This document shows, one piece after another, positions 26,740 to 34,507 of a stretch of 64,000 bases of DNA. The position numbers and the translations under genes are program-made. Origin of the DNA: an uncultured Roseburia sp. GTDB lineage: Bacteria; Bacillota_A; Clostridia; Lachnospirales; Lachnospiraceae. Numbering within the stretch: the stretch's first letter is position 1; each line of letters begins with the position of its first letter. Under the pieces are notes generated by a model. It did no database searches, was not told the origin of the DNA, and saw only the letters and a list, made by a program, of their open reading frames with translations. The stretch is from the NCBI GenBank assembly GCA_900753715.1, contig CAAEAE010000103.1, forward strand, positions 124,001-188,000. The letters are read 5' to 3'.

Positions 26740-27450
26740 ATGAAAACAGCAGGAGCAAAATTAGCTGCACTTATGGCAGCGTCGGCAGTATTGCTGGGGG
26801 GCTGTGGAGAAGCGCCCTATGAACTGACGGAACAGGAGAGCAATATCATTGCCAACTATGCAGCGCATATTGTGATGAAGTACGATTTAAATCAGAAAGA
26901 GGGATTGCAATATGTCAAGATGGACTCTGCGGATGCAGAGGAGCCGGCAGGTGACAGTGAACAGGAGATAACGGATGATACAGGTGCGTCAGGCGGTACG
27001 GAGGTGGCAGATGGTGATGTGTCACAGACGGACGGTGAGGTACAGATGACATTACAGGATCTGTTTGGAACGGATACACTGAATGTTGAATACAGTGGAT
27101 ATGAGCTATCTGCAAACTATACGGAAAACGACTATTATGTGCTGAATGCACAGGCTGGAAAACAGTATCTCGTGTTACATATTGCGGTGACAAATAATGG
27201 AGATGCAGAAGAAACAGTGGACAACCTGTCGAAAAACGCTACGTTTGAGGTGAATTTTGACGGGACAGTGCATGCTGTATCAGAGCTTACGGTTTTAATG
27301 GAAGACTTTTCAACCTACCAGGAGACGGTTGGTGTAGCAGAAACGGCGGATACAGTATTACTTTTTCAGGTGCCTGATACGGTGACAGAGGTACAGAATG
27401 TGACGCTTTCAGTATCTGTGGATGGAAATAATTACCAAATTATTTTATAA
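26740..27450 (+). CDS. Lipoprotein with a DUF4352-like immunoglobulin-type domain
   Basis: 236 residues. A lipoprotein signal peptide ends in the lipobox LLGGC (Cys near residue 23). A linker rich in Glu, Asp, Gly and Ser follows (about 60-105), then a beta-rich domain (YYVLNAQAGKQYLVLHIAVTN) resembling the DUF4352 family of extracellular immunoglobulin-like domains. AGGA six bases upstream supports ATG 26740 over an in-frame GTG at 26728. It probably sits on the outer face of the cytoplasmic membrane. It may serve the adjacent sensor kinase, but nothing in the sequence proves that. Confidence 0.72.
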   Translation: MKTAGAKLAALMAASAVLLGGCGEAPYELTEQESNIIANYAAHIVMKYDLNQKEGLQYVKMDSADAEEPAGDSEQEITDDTGASGGTEVADGDVSQTDGEVQMTLQDLFGTDTLNVEYSGYELSANYTENDYYVLNAQAGKQYLVLHIAVTNNGDAEETVDNLSKNATFEVNFDGTVHAVSELTVLMEDFSTYQETVGVAETADTVLLFQVPDTVTEVQNVTLSVSVDGNNYQIIL

Positions 27451-27485
27451 ATTGCCGAAATATAATATATTTTTTAGTACTATTA

Positions 27486-27494
27486 TGCTATAAT
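27486..27494 (+). promoter_or_regulatory. Extended -10 promoter of cheV
   Basis: TGC directly before a perfect TATAAT (27489-27494) forms an extended -10 element about 55 bases before cheV. A sigma-D-like sequence, CAAA (27436) then 14 bases then GCCGAAAT (27454-27461), lies upstream and could be a second, motility-type promoter. Confidence 0.5.
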
Positions 27495-27549
27495 TACTAT
27501 AGTTATTTTTGAGAGAACAACAAGAAGAAATACAGGAGGAGCGGAAGTC

Positions 27550-28458
27550 ATGGATACAAATATTCTTTTAGAGTCAGGAACAAACGAGTTAGAGGTGCTG
27601 GAGTTTACTCTTGGCAATAATCATTATGGTATTAACGTTTCAAAAATCAGAGAGATTCTGACCTATCAGCCGATTACACCGGTTCCAAATGCACATCCAA
27701 GTGTAGAAGGAATCTTTATGCCGCGTGATACAATGATTTCAGTTATTAATCTGAAAAGATGTCTTGGAATGCCGGAAAATGATGCAGGAAAAGGTTTGTT
27801 TATCATTACAAACTTCAATAAATTAAATATTGCATTTCACGTAGATGCGGTTCTTGGAATTCATCGTGTTTCCTGGGAAGCAATCATTAAACCGGATGCA
27901 ACCATTAATACAGAGCAGAGTAGTGTCTCTACCGGTGTTATCAAGATGGATGACAAACTGATTATCATTCTCGATTTTGAGAAGATTGTGACCGATATCA
28001 GCCCGGAGACAGGTCTTAAGGTTTCTGATTTAGATGATATGGGAGAGCGTGAGAGATGTAATTCTCCGATTCTGATTGCAGAGGATTCTCCGCTTTTGAG
28101 TAAGTTAATTACAGACTGCTTAAAGAAAGCCGGATACACGAACCTGATTGTCACCATGAACGGTCAGGAAGCATGGGACAAACTGGTTGAGTTTAAGAAA
28201 CAGGGGAATGTGCGTGAGAAGGTACATTGTATTATTACAGATATTGAGATGCCGTTAATGGATGGTCACCGTCTGACAAAATTAGTAAAGACAGATGATG
28301 TGATGAAGAAAATCCCGTTGATTATCTTCTCATCTCTGGTAAATGAAGAGATGAGGATAAAAGGAGAACAGCTTGGTGCGGATGCACAGCTTACAAAACC
28401 TGAGATTGGACATCTTGTAGAAGCAATTGATAAATTAATTGATAAGAACGTTGATTAA
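27550..28458 (+). CDS. cheV: Chemotaxis coupling protein CheV (CheW domain plus receiver)
   Basis: 302 residues: a CheW-like domain (about 12-155; VLEFTLGNNHYGINVSKIRE is its start) that docks to chemoreceptors and CheA, and a receiver domain (about 172-300) with Asp231 in IITDIEMPLMDG. CheV adapts receptor clusters when phosphorylated. AGGAGG 11 bases before the ATG. No other che gene is adjacent, but a FliD-like gene and a chemoreceptor lie further along, so the organism is probably motile. Confidence 0.94.
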   Translation: MDTNILLESGTNELEVLEFTLGNNHYGINVSKIREILTYQPITPVPNAHPSVEGIFMPRDTMISVINLKRCLGMPENDAGKGLFIITNFNKLNIAFHVDAVLGIHRVSWEAIIKPDATINTEQSSVSTGVIKMDDKLIIILDFEKIVTDISPETGLKVSDLDDMGERERCNSPILIAEDSPLLSKLITDCLKKAGYTNLIVTMNGQEAWDKLVEFKKQGNVREKVHCIITDIEMPLMDGHRLTKLVKTDDVMKKIPLIIFSSLVNEEMRIKGEQLGADAQLTKPEIGHLVEAIDKLIDKNVD

Positions 28459-28470
28459 GGTGTTTTGCAA

Positions 28471-28499
28471 GGGGATGTGGTGTGTTTCATCACATCCCC
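28471..28499 (+). terminator. Hairpin between cheV and the next gene
   Basis: A 12-bp stem with one wobble pair (28471-28482 with 28488-28499) and a five-base loop. It is followed by GTTTGT rather than a clean T-run, so it may only weaken read-through. Confidence 0.45.
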
Positions 28500-28525
28500 G
28501 GTTTGTAAAGGGATAGAGGTATTTG

Positions 28526-29989
28526 ATGAGTAAATCGGAAGATTATCTGGATGGACTGTTGAATTCGGTAATGGGGGAAAAGAAAACAGAAACGGAGACA
28601 GAGATGCCAACAAAGTCAGAAGAAGATTTTTTAAATGAATTTGAAAATGAAATACTTTCGGATGGAGACCAGGACGAGTTTCTCCGTCAGCTTGAAGACG
28701 AAATGGATGGCAAGAGCACAGAACAGACGCCTGCAGAGAGTAAAATAGATGACAAAAAGGCATTTCTCGATAACCTTGACGGGATTGTAAGCAGTGTCAA
28801 AGAAAAACTCGATGAACAGGAAACAGAGGAGCCAAAGCCGGAGGAACCACAGAGTGTGGAGACAGGAAAAGAAGAGCCTGGAATGGACATCATGGTAGAT
28901 ACGTTAGGAGATTTTGCAGGTACTGGTTTATATGACGATGATGTACAGACGGAAACGGAATCTTCGGATGCAGGGAACAATCAGTCGGTTGATGACATCG
29001 CAGGAGATGGCCTGTCAATGGATAGTCTTGCCGGAGACGGATTATCTTTAGATGATTTTTCAGCAGAGGAGAAACCAAATACGGAAGAAGAAACTTCCGG
29101 GGAGACGGAAATACCGGCAGAAGACGGGGTAGATGCACCGAAAAAAGGAAATAAGCTTAAGGATTTCTTTAAAAAGCTGTCTCTTGTTCTCTTTGGAGAA
29201 GACGAGGATGAAGAGAACTTAGAGACAGGCAAGGAAAGCGCAGCAGGGGATGCAGCTGAAGGTGTGCAGGGAATGTCGGATGAGAATCTGGAACTTCTGG
29301 CTGCACTTGGAGGTACGGATGCTGCGGCACCAAAGGTAGAGGCAGAGGAAGACCAGCCGAAGAATAAAAAAGAGAAGAAGCCGAAAAAAGAAAAACCGAA
29401 AAAAGAAAAGAAGCCAAAGCAGAAGAAAGAAAAGAAACCAAAACCGCCAAAGGAGCCGGATCTTACACCACCATTGCCGAAGGGACCGGTGATTCTTATT
29501 TTTGTAATGGCAGCGTCAATCGCAGTTCTTGTTTTACTTGGAACAAATCTGTTTGGATACTCCTTCCAGGTAAAAGAAGCGGAAGAGGCATATGCAAAAG
29601 GGGACTATACGGCATCTTACGAGAGTATATATGGACTGAAAATAAAAGAAAATGATCAGAAGCTTTACCAGAGGTGCCTGATTATGGCAAATGTCAGCGG
29701 TGAGTTAGAGGCATATCAGTCTTTCCTGGAAGAGGGAATTTATGATATGGCGCTTGATTCACTGGTACGGGCAGTTGGAAGATGTGAAAAATATCTGCCG
29801 GATGCAGAAGAATATGGCTGCAAGAGTGAATTTGAAAAGCTATATGAGCAGGCGTCCAGTGATTTGCAGGCATTTGGAATTTCCAGAGAGGATGCGCTTT
29901 CCCTGTATGAGAACAGTAAAGACCGGGAGGCATATTCCACACAACTTTATAACATATTGACAAATGCAGGCTATGAGGTGGCAGAATGA
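28526..29989 (+). CDS. Uncharacterised acidic membrane protein with lysine-proline linker and helical C-terminal domain
   Basis: 487 residues. Residues 1-200 are very acidic and contain the repeats DIAGDGLSMDSL and DSLAGDGLSLDDF. A basic Lys-Pro tract follows (KKEKKPKKEKPKKEKK, about 287-312), then one membrane helix (about 325-345, VILIFVMAASIAVLVLL) and a TPR-like helical domain outside the membrane (KEAEEAYAKGDYTASYESI). AGAGG six bases upstream supports ATG 28526. It lies downstream of cheV and its last codons overlap hisH (ATGA). The function is unknown; the segregated charge could mediate clustering at the membrane. Confidence 0.65.
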   Translation: MSKSEDYLDGLLNSVMGEKKTETETEMPTKSEEDFLNEFENEILSDGDQDEFLRQLEDEMDGKSTEQTPAESKIDDKKAFLDNLDGIVSSVKEKLDEQETEEPKPEEPQSVETGKEEPGMDIMVDTLGDFAGTGLYDDDVQTETESSDAGNNQSVDDIAGDGLSMDSLAGDGLSLDDFSAEEKPNTEEETSGETEIPAEDGVDAPKKGNKLKDFFKKLSLVLFGEDEDEENLETGKESAAGDAAEGVQGMSDENLELLAALGGTDAAAPKVEAEEDQPKNKKEKKPKKEKPKKEKKPKQKKEKKPKPPKEPDLTPPLPKGPVILIFVMAASIAVLVLLGTNLFGYSFQVKEAEEAYAKGDYTASYESIYGLKIKENDQKLYQRCLIMANVSGELEAYQSFLEEGIYDMALDSLVRAVGRCEKYLPDAEEYGCKSEFEKLYEQASSDLQAFGISREDALSLYENSKDREAYSTQLYNILTNAGYEVAE

Positions 29990-30591
29990 TTGCAATCATT
30001 GATTATGATGCCGGAAATTTAAAAAGCGTGGAAAAAGCGTTGAAATTTCTTGGGCAGGAGACAATAGTTACAAGACAATTTTCAGAGATTACAGCTGCGG
30101 ATAAGGTGGTACTTCCAGGGGTGGGAGCCTTCGGGGATGCCATGAGCCAATTGAAGAAATATGAACTGGATAAAGTGTTACATGAGGTTGCAGACAGGCA
30201 GATTCCTTTACTGGGAATCTGCCTTGGTCTGCAATTGTTGTTTGAAGGCAGTGAAGAGAGCGGTGGTGTGGAAGGCCTGCATCTGTTAGACGGCAGAATT
30301 TTACGGATTCCGCAGGAAGAAGGACTAAAGATTCCGCATATCGGATGGAATTCCCTACAGTTGCAGAATAATGGAAGACTGATGAAAAACCTGCCCGAAG
30401 AACCATATGTATACTTTGTACACTCCTATTATCTGAAGGCAAAAGAAGAATCCATTGTAAAGGCAGTGACCGAGTATGGAACGAGGATTCATGCTTCTGT
30501 GGAACAGGGGAATCTGTTTGCATGTCAGTTCCATCCGGAGAAGAGTGGAACAGTCGGATTACAGATTTTAAAGAATTTTGCAGAATTATAG
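29986..30591 (+). CDS. hisH: Imidazole glycerol phosphate synthase, glutaminase subunit
   Basis: Supplies ammonia from glutamine to HisF in histidine synthesis. The class I amidotransferase triad is present: Cys79 in LLGICLGLQ, and His183 and Glu185 in QFHPEKSG; the oxyanion region LPGVGAFGD is also present. 201 residues is normal. The start overlaps the previous stop by four bases and hisF begins 11 bases after its stop. Other his genes usual in Firmicutes operons (hisA in particular) are not next to it. Confidence 0.96.
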   Translation: MIAIIDYDAGNLKSVEKALKFLGQETIVTRQFSEITAADKVVLPGVGAFGDAMSQLKKYELDKVLHEVADRQIPLLGICLGLQLLFEGSEESGGVEGLHLLDGRILRIPQEEGLKIPHIGWNSLQLQNNGRLMKNLPEEPYVYFVHSYYLKAKEESIVKAVTEYGTRIHASVEQGNLFACQFHPEKSGTVGLQILKNFAEL

Positions 30592-30602
30592 GAGGCGGTG
30601 TC

Positions 30603-31364
30603 ATGTTTACCAAGAGAATCATTCCCTGCCTGGACGTGAAGAACGGACGCGTGGTAAAGGGAGTCAATTTTGTTGATTTAAAAGATGCCGGTGACCCGGT
30701 GGAGATTGCGGCGGCTTATGATGCGGCTGGTGCGGACGAGCTTGTATTTCTGGACATTACAGCGACTTCGGATGCAAGAGAGACGGTTGTGGATATGGTG
30801 CGCAAGGTGGCGGAGAGAGTGTTTATTCCGTTTACCGTAGGCGGCGGAATCCGTACGGTCGATGATTTCAAGGCATTGTTGCGCGAAGGCGCAGATAAAA
30901 TTTCAATCAATTCAGCAGCAATCAACCGGCCGGAGCTGATTCGTGAGGCGGCGGACAAATTCGGAAGCCAGTGCGTGGTGGTTGCGATTGATGCCAGACG
31001 AAGAGAAGACGGCTCGGGATGGAATGTATACAAGAACGGCGGACGTATTGACACCGGATTAGATGCCATAGAATGGGCAAAACAGGCGGATGCGCTTGGT
31101 GCCGGAGAAATTCTGCTCACCAGTATGGACTGTGACGGGACGAAAGCCGGGTATGACCTGGCGCTTACGAGAGCGATTGCAGAAGCTGTTTCGATTCCGG
31201 TGATTGCATCCGGTGGTGCAGGAACAAAGGAACATTTTTACGAGGCGCTCACAGAGGGGAAAGCAGATGCTGTCTTGGCAGCTTCGCTGTTTCACTATAA
31301 GGAATTGGAGATTTCAGATTTAAAAGACTATCTTGCAGGCCGGAATGTCCCGGTGCGCAGATAA
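30603..31364 (+). CDS. hisF: Imidazole glycerol phosphate synthase, cyclase subunit
   Basis: A (beta-alpha)8 barrel that uses ammonia from HisH to make imidazole glycerol phosphate and AICAR. The N-terminal [13 protein letters not shown] contains the catalytic Asp11, and the second catalytic Asp lies in [15 protein letters not shown]. Phosphate-binding loops TVGGGIR and VIASGGAG are present. AGGAGG seven bases upstream fixes ATG 30603, giving 253 residues; an in-frame extension into hisH is not real. hisH and hisF form one transcript. Confidence 0.97.
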   Translation: MFTKRIIPCLDVKNGRVVKGVNFVDLKDAGDPVEIAAAYDAAGADELVFLDITATSDARETVVDMVRKVAERVFIPFTVGGGIRTVDDFKALLREGADKISINSAAINRPELIREAADKFGSQCVVVAIDARRREDGSGWNVYKNGGRIDTGLDAIEWAKQADALGAGEILLTSMDCDGTKAGYDLALTRAIAEAVSIPVIASGGAGTKEHFYEALTEGKADAVLAASLFHYKELEISDLKDYLAGRNVPVRR

Positions 31365-31382
31365 ATAAAAGAGGTAACAGAT

Positions 31383-32060
31383 ATGGCGATGATTCAAAAC
31401 GACTGGCTGGATGCGATTTCCGGAGAATTTAAGAAGCCGTATTACAGACAATTGTTTCAGTTTGTAAAAGATGAATACAGCAGGGCAGTCATTTATCCTC
31501 CTGCGGATGATATTTTCAACGCAATGCATTTTACACCACTCAGTCAGGTAAAAGTGCTGATTTTGGGGCAGGACCCGTATCACAATGAGAATCAGGCGCA
31601 TGGTTTAAGTTTTTCTGTGCTGCCGTCACAAAAAGATATTCCGCCGTCATTGCAGAATATTTATCAGGAACTTCATGACGATTTGGGATGCAAAGTGCCA
31701 AATAACGGTTATCTGAAAAAATGGGCGGATCAGGGTGTTCTGCTTTTGAACACGGTTTTAACGGTTCGGGCACATCAGGCAAATTCACATCAGGGACATG
31801 GCTGGGAGCAGTTTACCGATGCAATTATTGAGGCAGTCAACGCACAGGATCGACCGATTGTCTATATGCTCTGGGGCAGACCGGCGCAGAGTAAGATACC
31901 GATGCTGACCAATCCGAAGCATCTGATTTTAAAGGCACCTCATCCGAGCCCGTTATCTGCATATCGTGGATTTTTCGGATGCAGGCATTTCAGTCAGGCA
32001 AATGAATTTCTAAAAAAAAATGGAATAGAGCCGATTGACTGGCAGATAGAGGATATCTGA
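31383..32060 (+). CDS. ung: Uracil-DNA glycosylase
   Basis: Removes uracil from DNA in base-excision repair. The catalytic loop GQDPYH (Asp near residue 64) and the DNA-intercalation loop HPSPLSAYRGFFGC are intact, and the uracil-binding LLLNTVLTV is present. 225 residues is the family norm. It follows hisF by 18 bases with no terminator between, so it is probably co-transcribed. The hairpin at 32096 lies downstream. Confidence 0.97.
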   Translation: MAMIQNDWLDAISGEFKKPYYRQLFQFVKDEYSRAVIYPPADDIFNAMHFTPLSQVKVLILGQDPYHNENQAHGLSFSVLPSQKDIPPSLQNIYQELHDDLGCKVPNNGYLKKWADQGVLLLNTVLTVRAHQANSHQGHGWEQFTDAIIEAVNAQDRPIVYMLWGRPAQSKIPMLTNPKHLILKAPHPSPLSAYRGFFGCRHFSQANEFLKKNGIEPIDWQIEDI

Positions 32061-32095
32061 TGATATTCCCCTAGAAATGAGGAGTGCCCAGACAC

Positions 32096-32119
32096 CGAAG
32101 CGTCTGGGCTATTATGAAA
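32096..32119 (+). terminator. Hairpin after ung
   Basis: A perfect eight-base stem GCCCAGAC/GTCTGGGC (32096-32103 and 32112-32119) around an eight-base loop. It is followed by TATTATG, not a clean T-run, so termination may be partial. Confidence 0.45.
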
Positions 32120-32267
32120 AAATTTATCGAGTAAATATTACTAATTACCTCTGTTCATTTGATATATTTATTGTAACAATAATATATGAATAAATTATGA
32201 ACGATTGTTAAACTTTTTGAAATTTAGTACAAAATCTAATGATGTTTTGTGTAAAATAACGAAAAAG

Positions 32268-32296
32268 TTGAACAAAGTAACAATTTGAGTTATAAT
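32268..32296 (+). promoter_or_regulatory. Promoter of the FliD-C-like gene
   Basis: TTGAAC (32268-32273) and a perfect TATAAT (32291-32296), 17 bases apart. This is a vegetative-type promoter, not a flagellar sigma-D site. Confidence 0.7.
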
Positions 32297-32361
32297 GTCG
32301 ATATAAAAAAGAGTAGGATAACACGGATGTTTCAGCAATAAATTTCAAAGGAGTGATTGAT

Positions 32362-33147
32362 ATGGCAACAATTGGAGCATATGATTCTTCTTCGCTCGGA
32401 ATTTTATTTTCCGGTATGAACAGCACAAAGCAGAGCAGCACAACAAGCCTGTTTGGTGGTGGCAGTGATTTACTTGGAATCAATTACAGCGATTATGCAA
32501 TGATTCGGAGCGGAGGTTACGGAAAACTGCTTCGTGCATATTATGGAAAGGATGCAAGCTCTGAGGTAACATCAGCAGTAAAAATTAACACTTCCATTGC
32601 AAAAGATGACAGCAAGACAATAGCGCGTATTGAGAGTGCCGCAGAAGAGATAAACAAGTCTGCACAGAGTCTTTTGGAAACAGGTGATAAGTCTGTATTT
32701 AAGGAAGTAACGACCACAAAAGAAGATGGCACGACTGAAACCGGCTATGATAAAGATGCCATTTATAAAGCAGTAAAGAGTTTTACGGACGATTACAACA
32801 ACCTTTTAACGCAGTCAAAGGATTCTAATACGAAGAGTATTGCGCGCAATGTAAAGATGATGGTCACAGAGACAACAGCCTATGAGAAACGTTTGGCGGA
32901 AGTAGGAATCACAGTAGGAACCGACTCCAAACTTTCTATTGATGAAGAGACCTTCAAGAAAGCCGATATGTCCAAGGTAATGAGCCTGTTTCAGGAGAAA
33001 GGGTCTTATGGTTATCAGACTGCGCTCCGGGCATCTATGGTGGAGAGTGCCGCTAAAGTGGAGAGTGCAAGGTCAAATACCTATTCCGGAAACGGAACAT
33101 ACACATATAATTATACAACAGGGGAAATCTATAATTCCTACATGTAA
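32362..33147 (+). CDS. Stand-alone protein resembling the C-terminal domain of flagellar cap FliD
   Basis: 261 residues. The middle and C-terminal parts (FTDDYNNLLTQSKDSN, then RLAEVGITVGTDSKLSIDEE and MSLFQEKGS) follow the FliD_C pattern of the flagellar hook-associated protein 2. The usual FliD N-terminal and D2-D3 domains are missing and replaced by a Ser/Gly-rich start. No signal peptide, which fits export by the flagellar machine or a cytoplasmic role. AAAGGAG eight bases before ATG 32362. It stands alone between a promoter and a terminator. It could be a small cap-like or FliD-interacting protein. Confidence 0.6.
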   Translation: MATIGAYDSSSLGILFSGMNSTKQSSTTSLFGGGSDLLGINYSDYAMIRSGGYGKLLRAYYGKDASSEVTSAVKINTSIAKDDSKTIARIESAAEEINKSAQSLLETGDKSVFKEVTTTKEDGTTETGYDKDAIYKAVKSFTDDYNNLLTQSKDSNTKSIARNVKMMVTETTAYEKRLAEVGITVGTDSKLSIDEETFKKADMSKVMSLFQEKGSYGYQTALRASMVESAAKVESARSNTYSGNGTYTYNYTTGEIYNSYM

Positions 33148-33186
33148 ACTAGGACTTGCGAAAATCTATAAAATATGTGATGATAA

Positions 33187-33216
33187 GAGAAACTCCGTGG
33201 AGGGGTTTCTCTTTTT
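33187..33216 (+). terminator. Intrinsic terminator after the FliD-C-like gene
   Basis: A ten-base stem (33187-33196 with 33202-33211; one T-G wobble) with a five-base loop, followed by TTTTT. Confidence 0.82.
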
Positions 33217-33317
33217 GCTCTATAGAAAATATTGTGTTACGGTAAGGTACAAAAGTTGAGTTCCTATAGAATAAAAAGTCCTACTGGACAGGATGCGCAG
33301 CTCGTGGAGAAGAAGTC

Positions 33318-33358
33318 TATGCTTCGCATACCGCGTCACGCAACCTGCTAAGGCAGGT
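33318..33358 (+). promoter_or_regulatory. Two small hairpins in the mnmA leader
   Basis: TATGC/GCATA (33318-33330) and ACCTGC/GCAGGT (33343-33358) form adjacent short stems with loops of three and four bases about 40 bases before mnmA. The sequence does not match T-box or other riboswitches I know. Function unknown. Confidence 0.3.
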
Positions 33359-33398
33359 GGAACAAAAGCAGTGATAGAAAAGAAAGGTTCATTGAGAT

Positions 33399-34481
33399 AT
33401 GGCAGGAAAAAAAGTTGTAGTTGGAATGTCAGGCGGCGTGGATTCCTCTGTCGCAGCGTTTCTGTTAAAGGAACAGGGATATGATGTGATTGGGGTCACG
33501 ATGCAGATTTGGCAGGATGAGGATGAGTTTACACAGGAACGGAATGGAGGCTGCTGTGGCTTAAGCGCAGTAGAGGATGCCAGAAGAGTCGCAGAGCGGC
33601 TTGAAATTCCGTATTATGTGATGAATTTTAAACGAGAATTTAAGGCGGATGTCATGGATTATTTTGTAGCGGAGTATTTAAAGGGAAGAACGCCAAATCC
33701 CTGCATTGCCTGCAACCGCTATGTGAAGTGGGAGGCATTGTTACAGCGCAGTCTTGAAATTGGCGCTGATTATATTGCGACCGGACATTATGCGAGAATC
33801 GAGAAGCTTCCAAACGGAAGATATGCAATCAAAAATTCGGTTACTGCGCAGAAGGACCAGACCTATGCGCTGTTTAATCTGACGCAGGAACAGCTTGCGC
33901 ACACGCTGATGCCGGTAGGCGATTATACGAAAGATCAGATTCGGGAGATTGCAGAGAAAATCGGGCTGATGGTAGCACACAAGAAGGACAGCCAGGAAAT
34001 CTGCTTTATCCCGGATGACGATTATGCCGGATTTATTGACCGGGAGTGTGGAAAAGAAGTACCGCCGCCTGGAAATTTTGTGTCGGTGACCGGGGAGATT
34101 TTAGGACAGCATAAGGGAATTACCCACTATACGGTAGGACAGCGCAAGGGACTAGGGATAGCGCTTGGACACCCGGTATTTGTAACGGAGATACGCCCGG
34201 AGACAAATGAAGTTGTCCTGGGAGAAAATGAGGATGTATACACGAACCGGCTGTACGCGGACCATCTCAATTTTATGTCACTGCCGGATATCAGGGAGGA
34301 AGTTGTCTTAAAGGCAAAAATCCGCTATTCCCACAGTGGCAGTCTGTGCCGTGTGAAACGGACCGGGGAGGATGAAATCTGCTGTGAATTTTTAGAGCCG
34401 GTGCGTGCAGTGACACCAGGGCAGGCAGTTGTGCTTTATGATGGAGATTATGTGGCAGGCGGGGGAATCATCGTCCGTTAA
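33399..34481 (+). CDS. mnmA: tRNA-specific 2-thiouridylase
   Basis: Makes 2-thiouridine at position 34 of Lys, Glu and Gln tRNAs. The ATP-binding PP-loop SGGVDSS (residues 11-17), the nucleophile Cys102 in NPCIACN and the persulfide-carrying Cys202 in SQEICFIP are present, as is the QKDQTYALF segment. 360 residues is typical. The ribosome site GAAAGG is about 11 bases from the ATG. metH follows 26 bases later without a terminator, so they may share a transcript. Confidence 0.96.
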   Translation: MAGKKVVVGMSGGVDSSVAAFLLKEQGYDVIGVTMQIWQDEDEFTQERNGGCCGLSAVEDARRVAERLEIPYYVMNFKREFKADVMDYFVAEYLKGRTPNPCIACNRYVKWEALLQRSLEIGADYIATGHYARIEKLPNGRYAIKNSVTAQKDQTYALFNLTQEQLAHTLMPVGDYTKDQIREIAEKIGLMVAHKKDSQEICFIPDDDYAGFIDRECGKEVPPPGNFVSVTGEILGQHKGITHYTVGQRKGLGIALGHPVFVTEIRPETNEVVLGENEDVYTNRLYADHLNFMSLPDIREEVVLKAKIRYSHSGSLCRVKRTGEDEICCEFLEPVRAVTPGQAVVLYDGDYVAGGGIIVR

Positions 34482-34507
34482 AATAATAGGAGAGGAAACA
34501 GTACAAT

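Larger units (their letters stand above)
32061..32361. other. Intergenic region between ung and the FliD-C-like gene
   Basis: About 300 AT-rich bases holding the hairpin after ung and a strong promoter near the right end. Nothing else was recognised between 32120 and 32265. Confidence 0.6.

Noticed and set aside
33300..33398. T-box leader before mnmA
   Set aside because: GGCAGGTGGAAC is only loosely like the T-box AGGGTGGNACCGCG, no specifier-loop stem or terminator is seen, and mnmA is not an amino-acid gene.
34482..34507. SAM or cobalamin riboswitch before metH
   Set aside because: Only 26 bases separate mnmA and metH, too few for either element.
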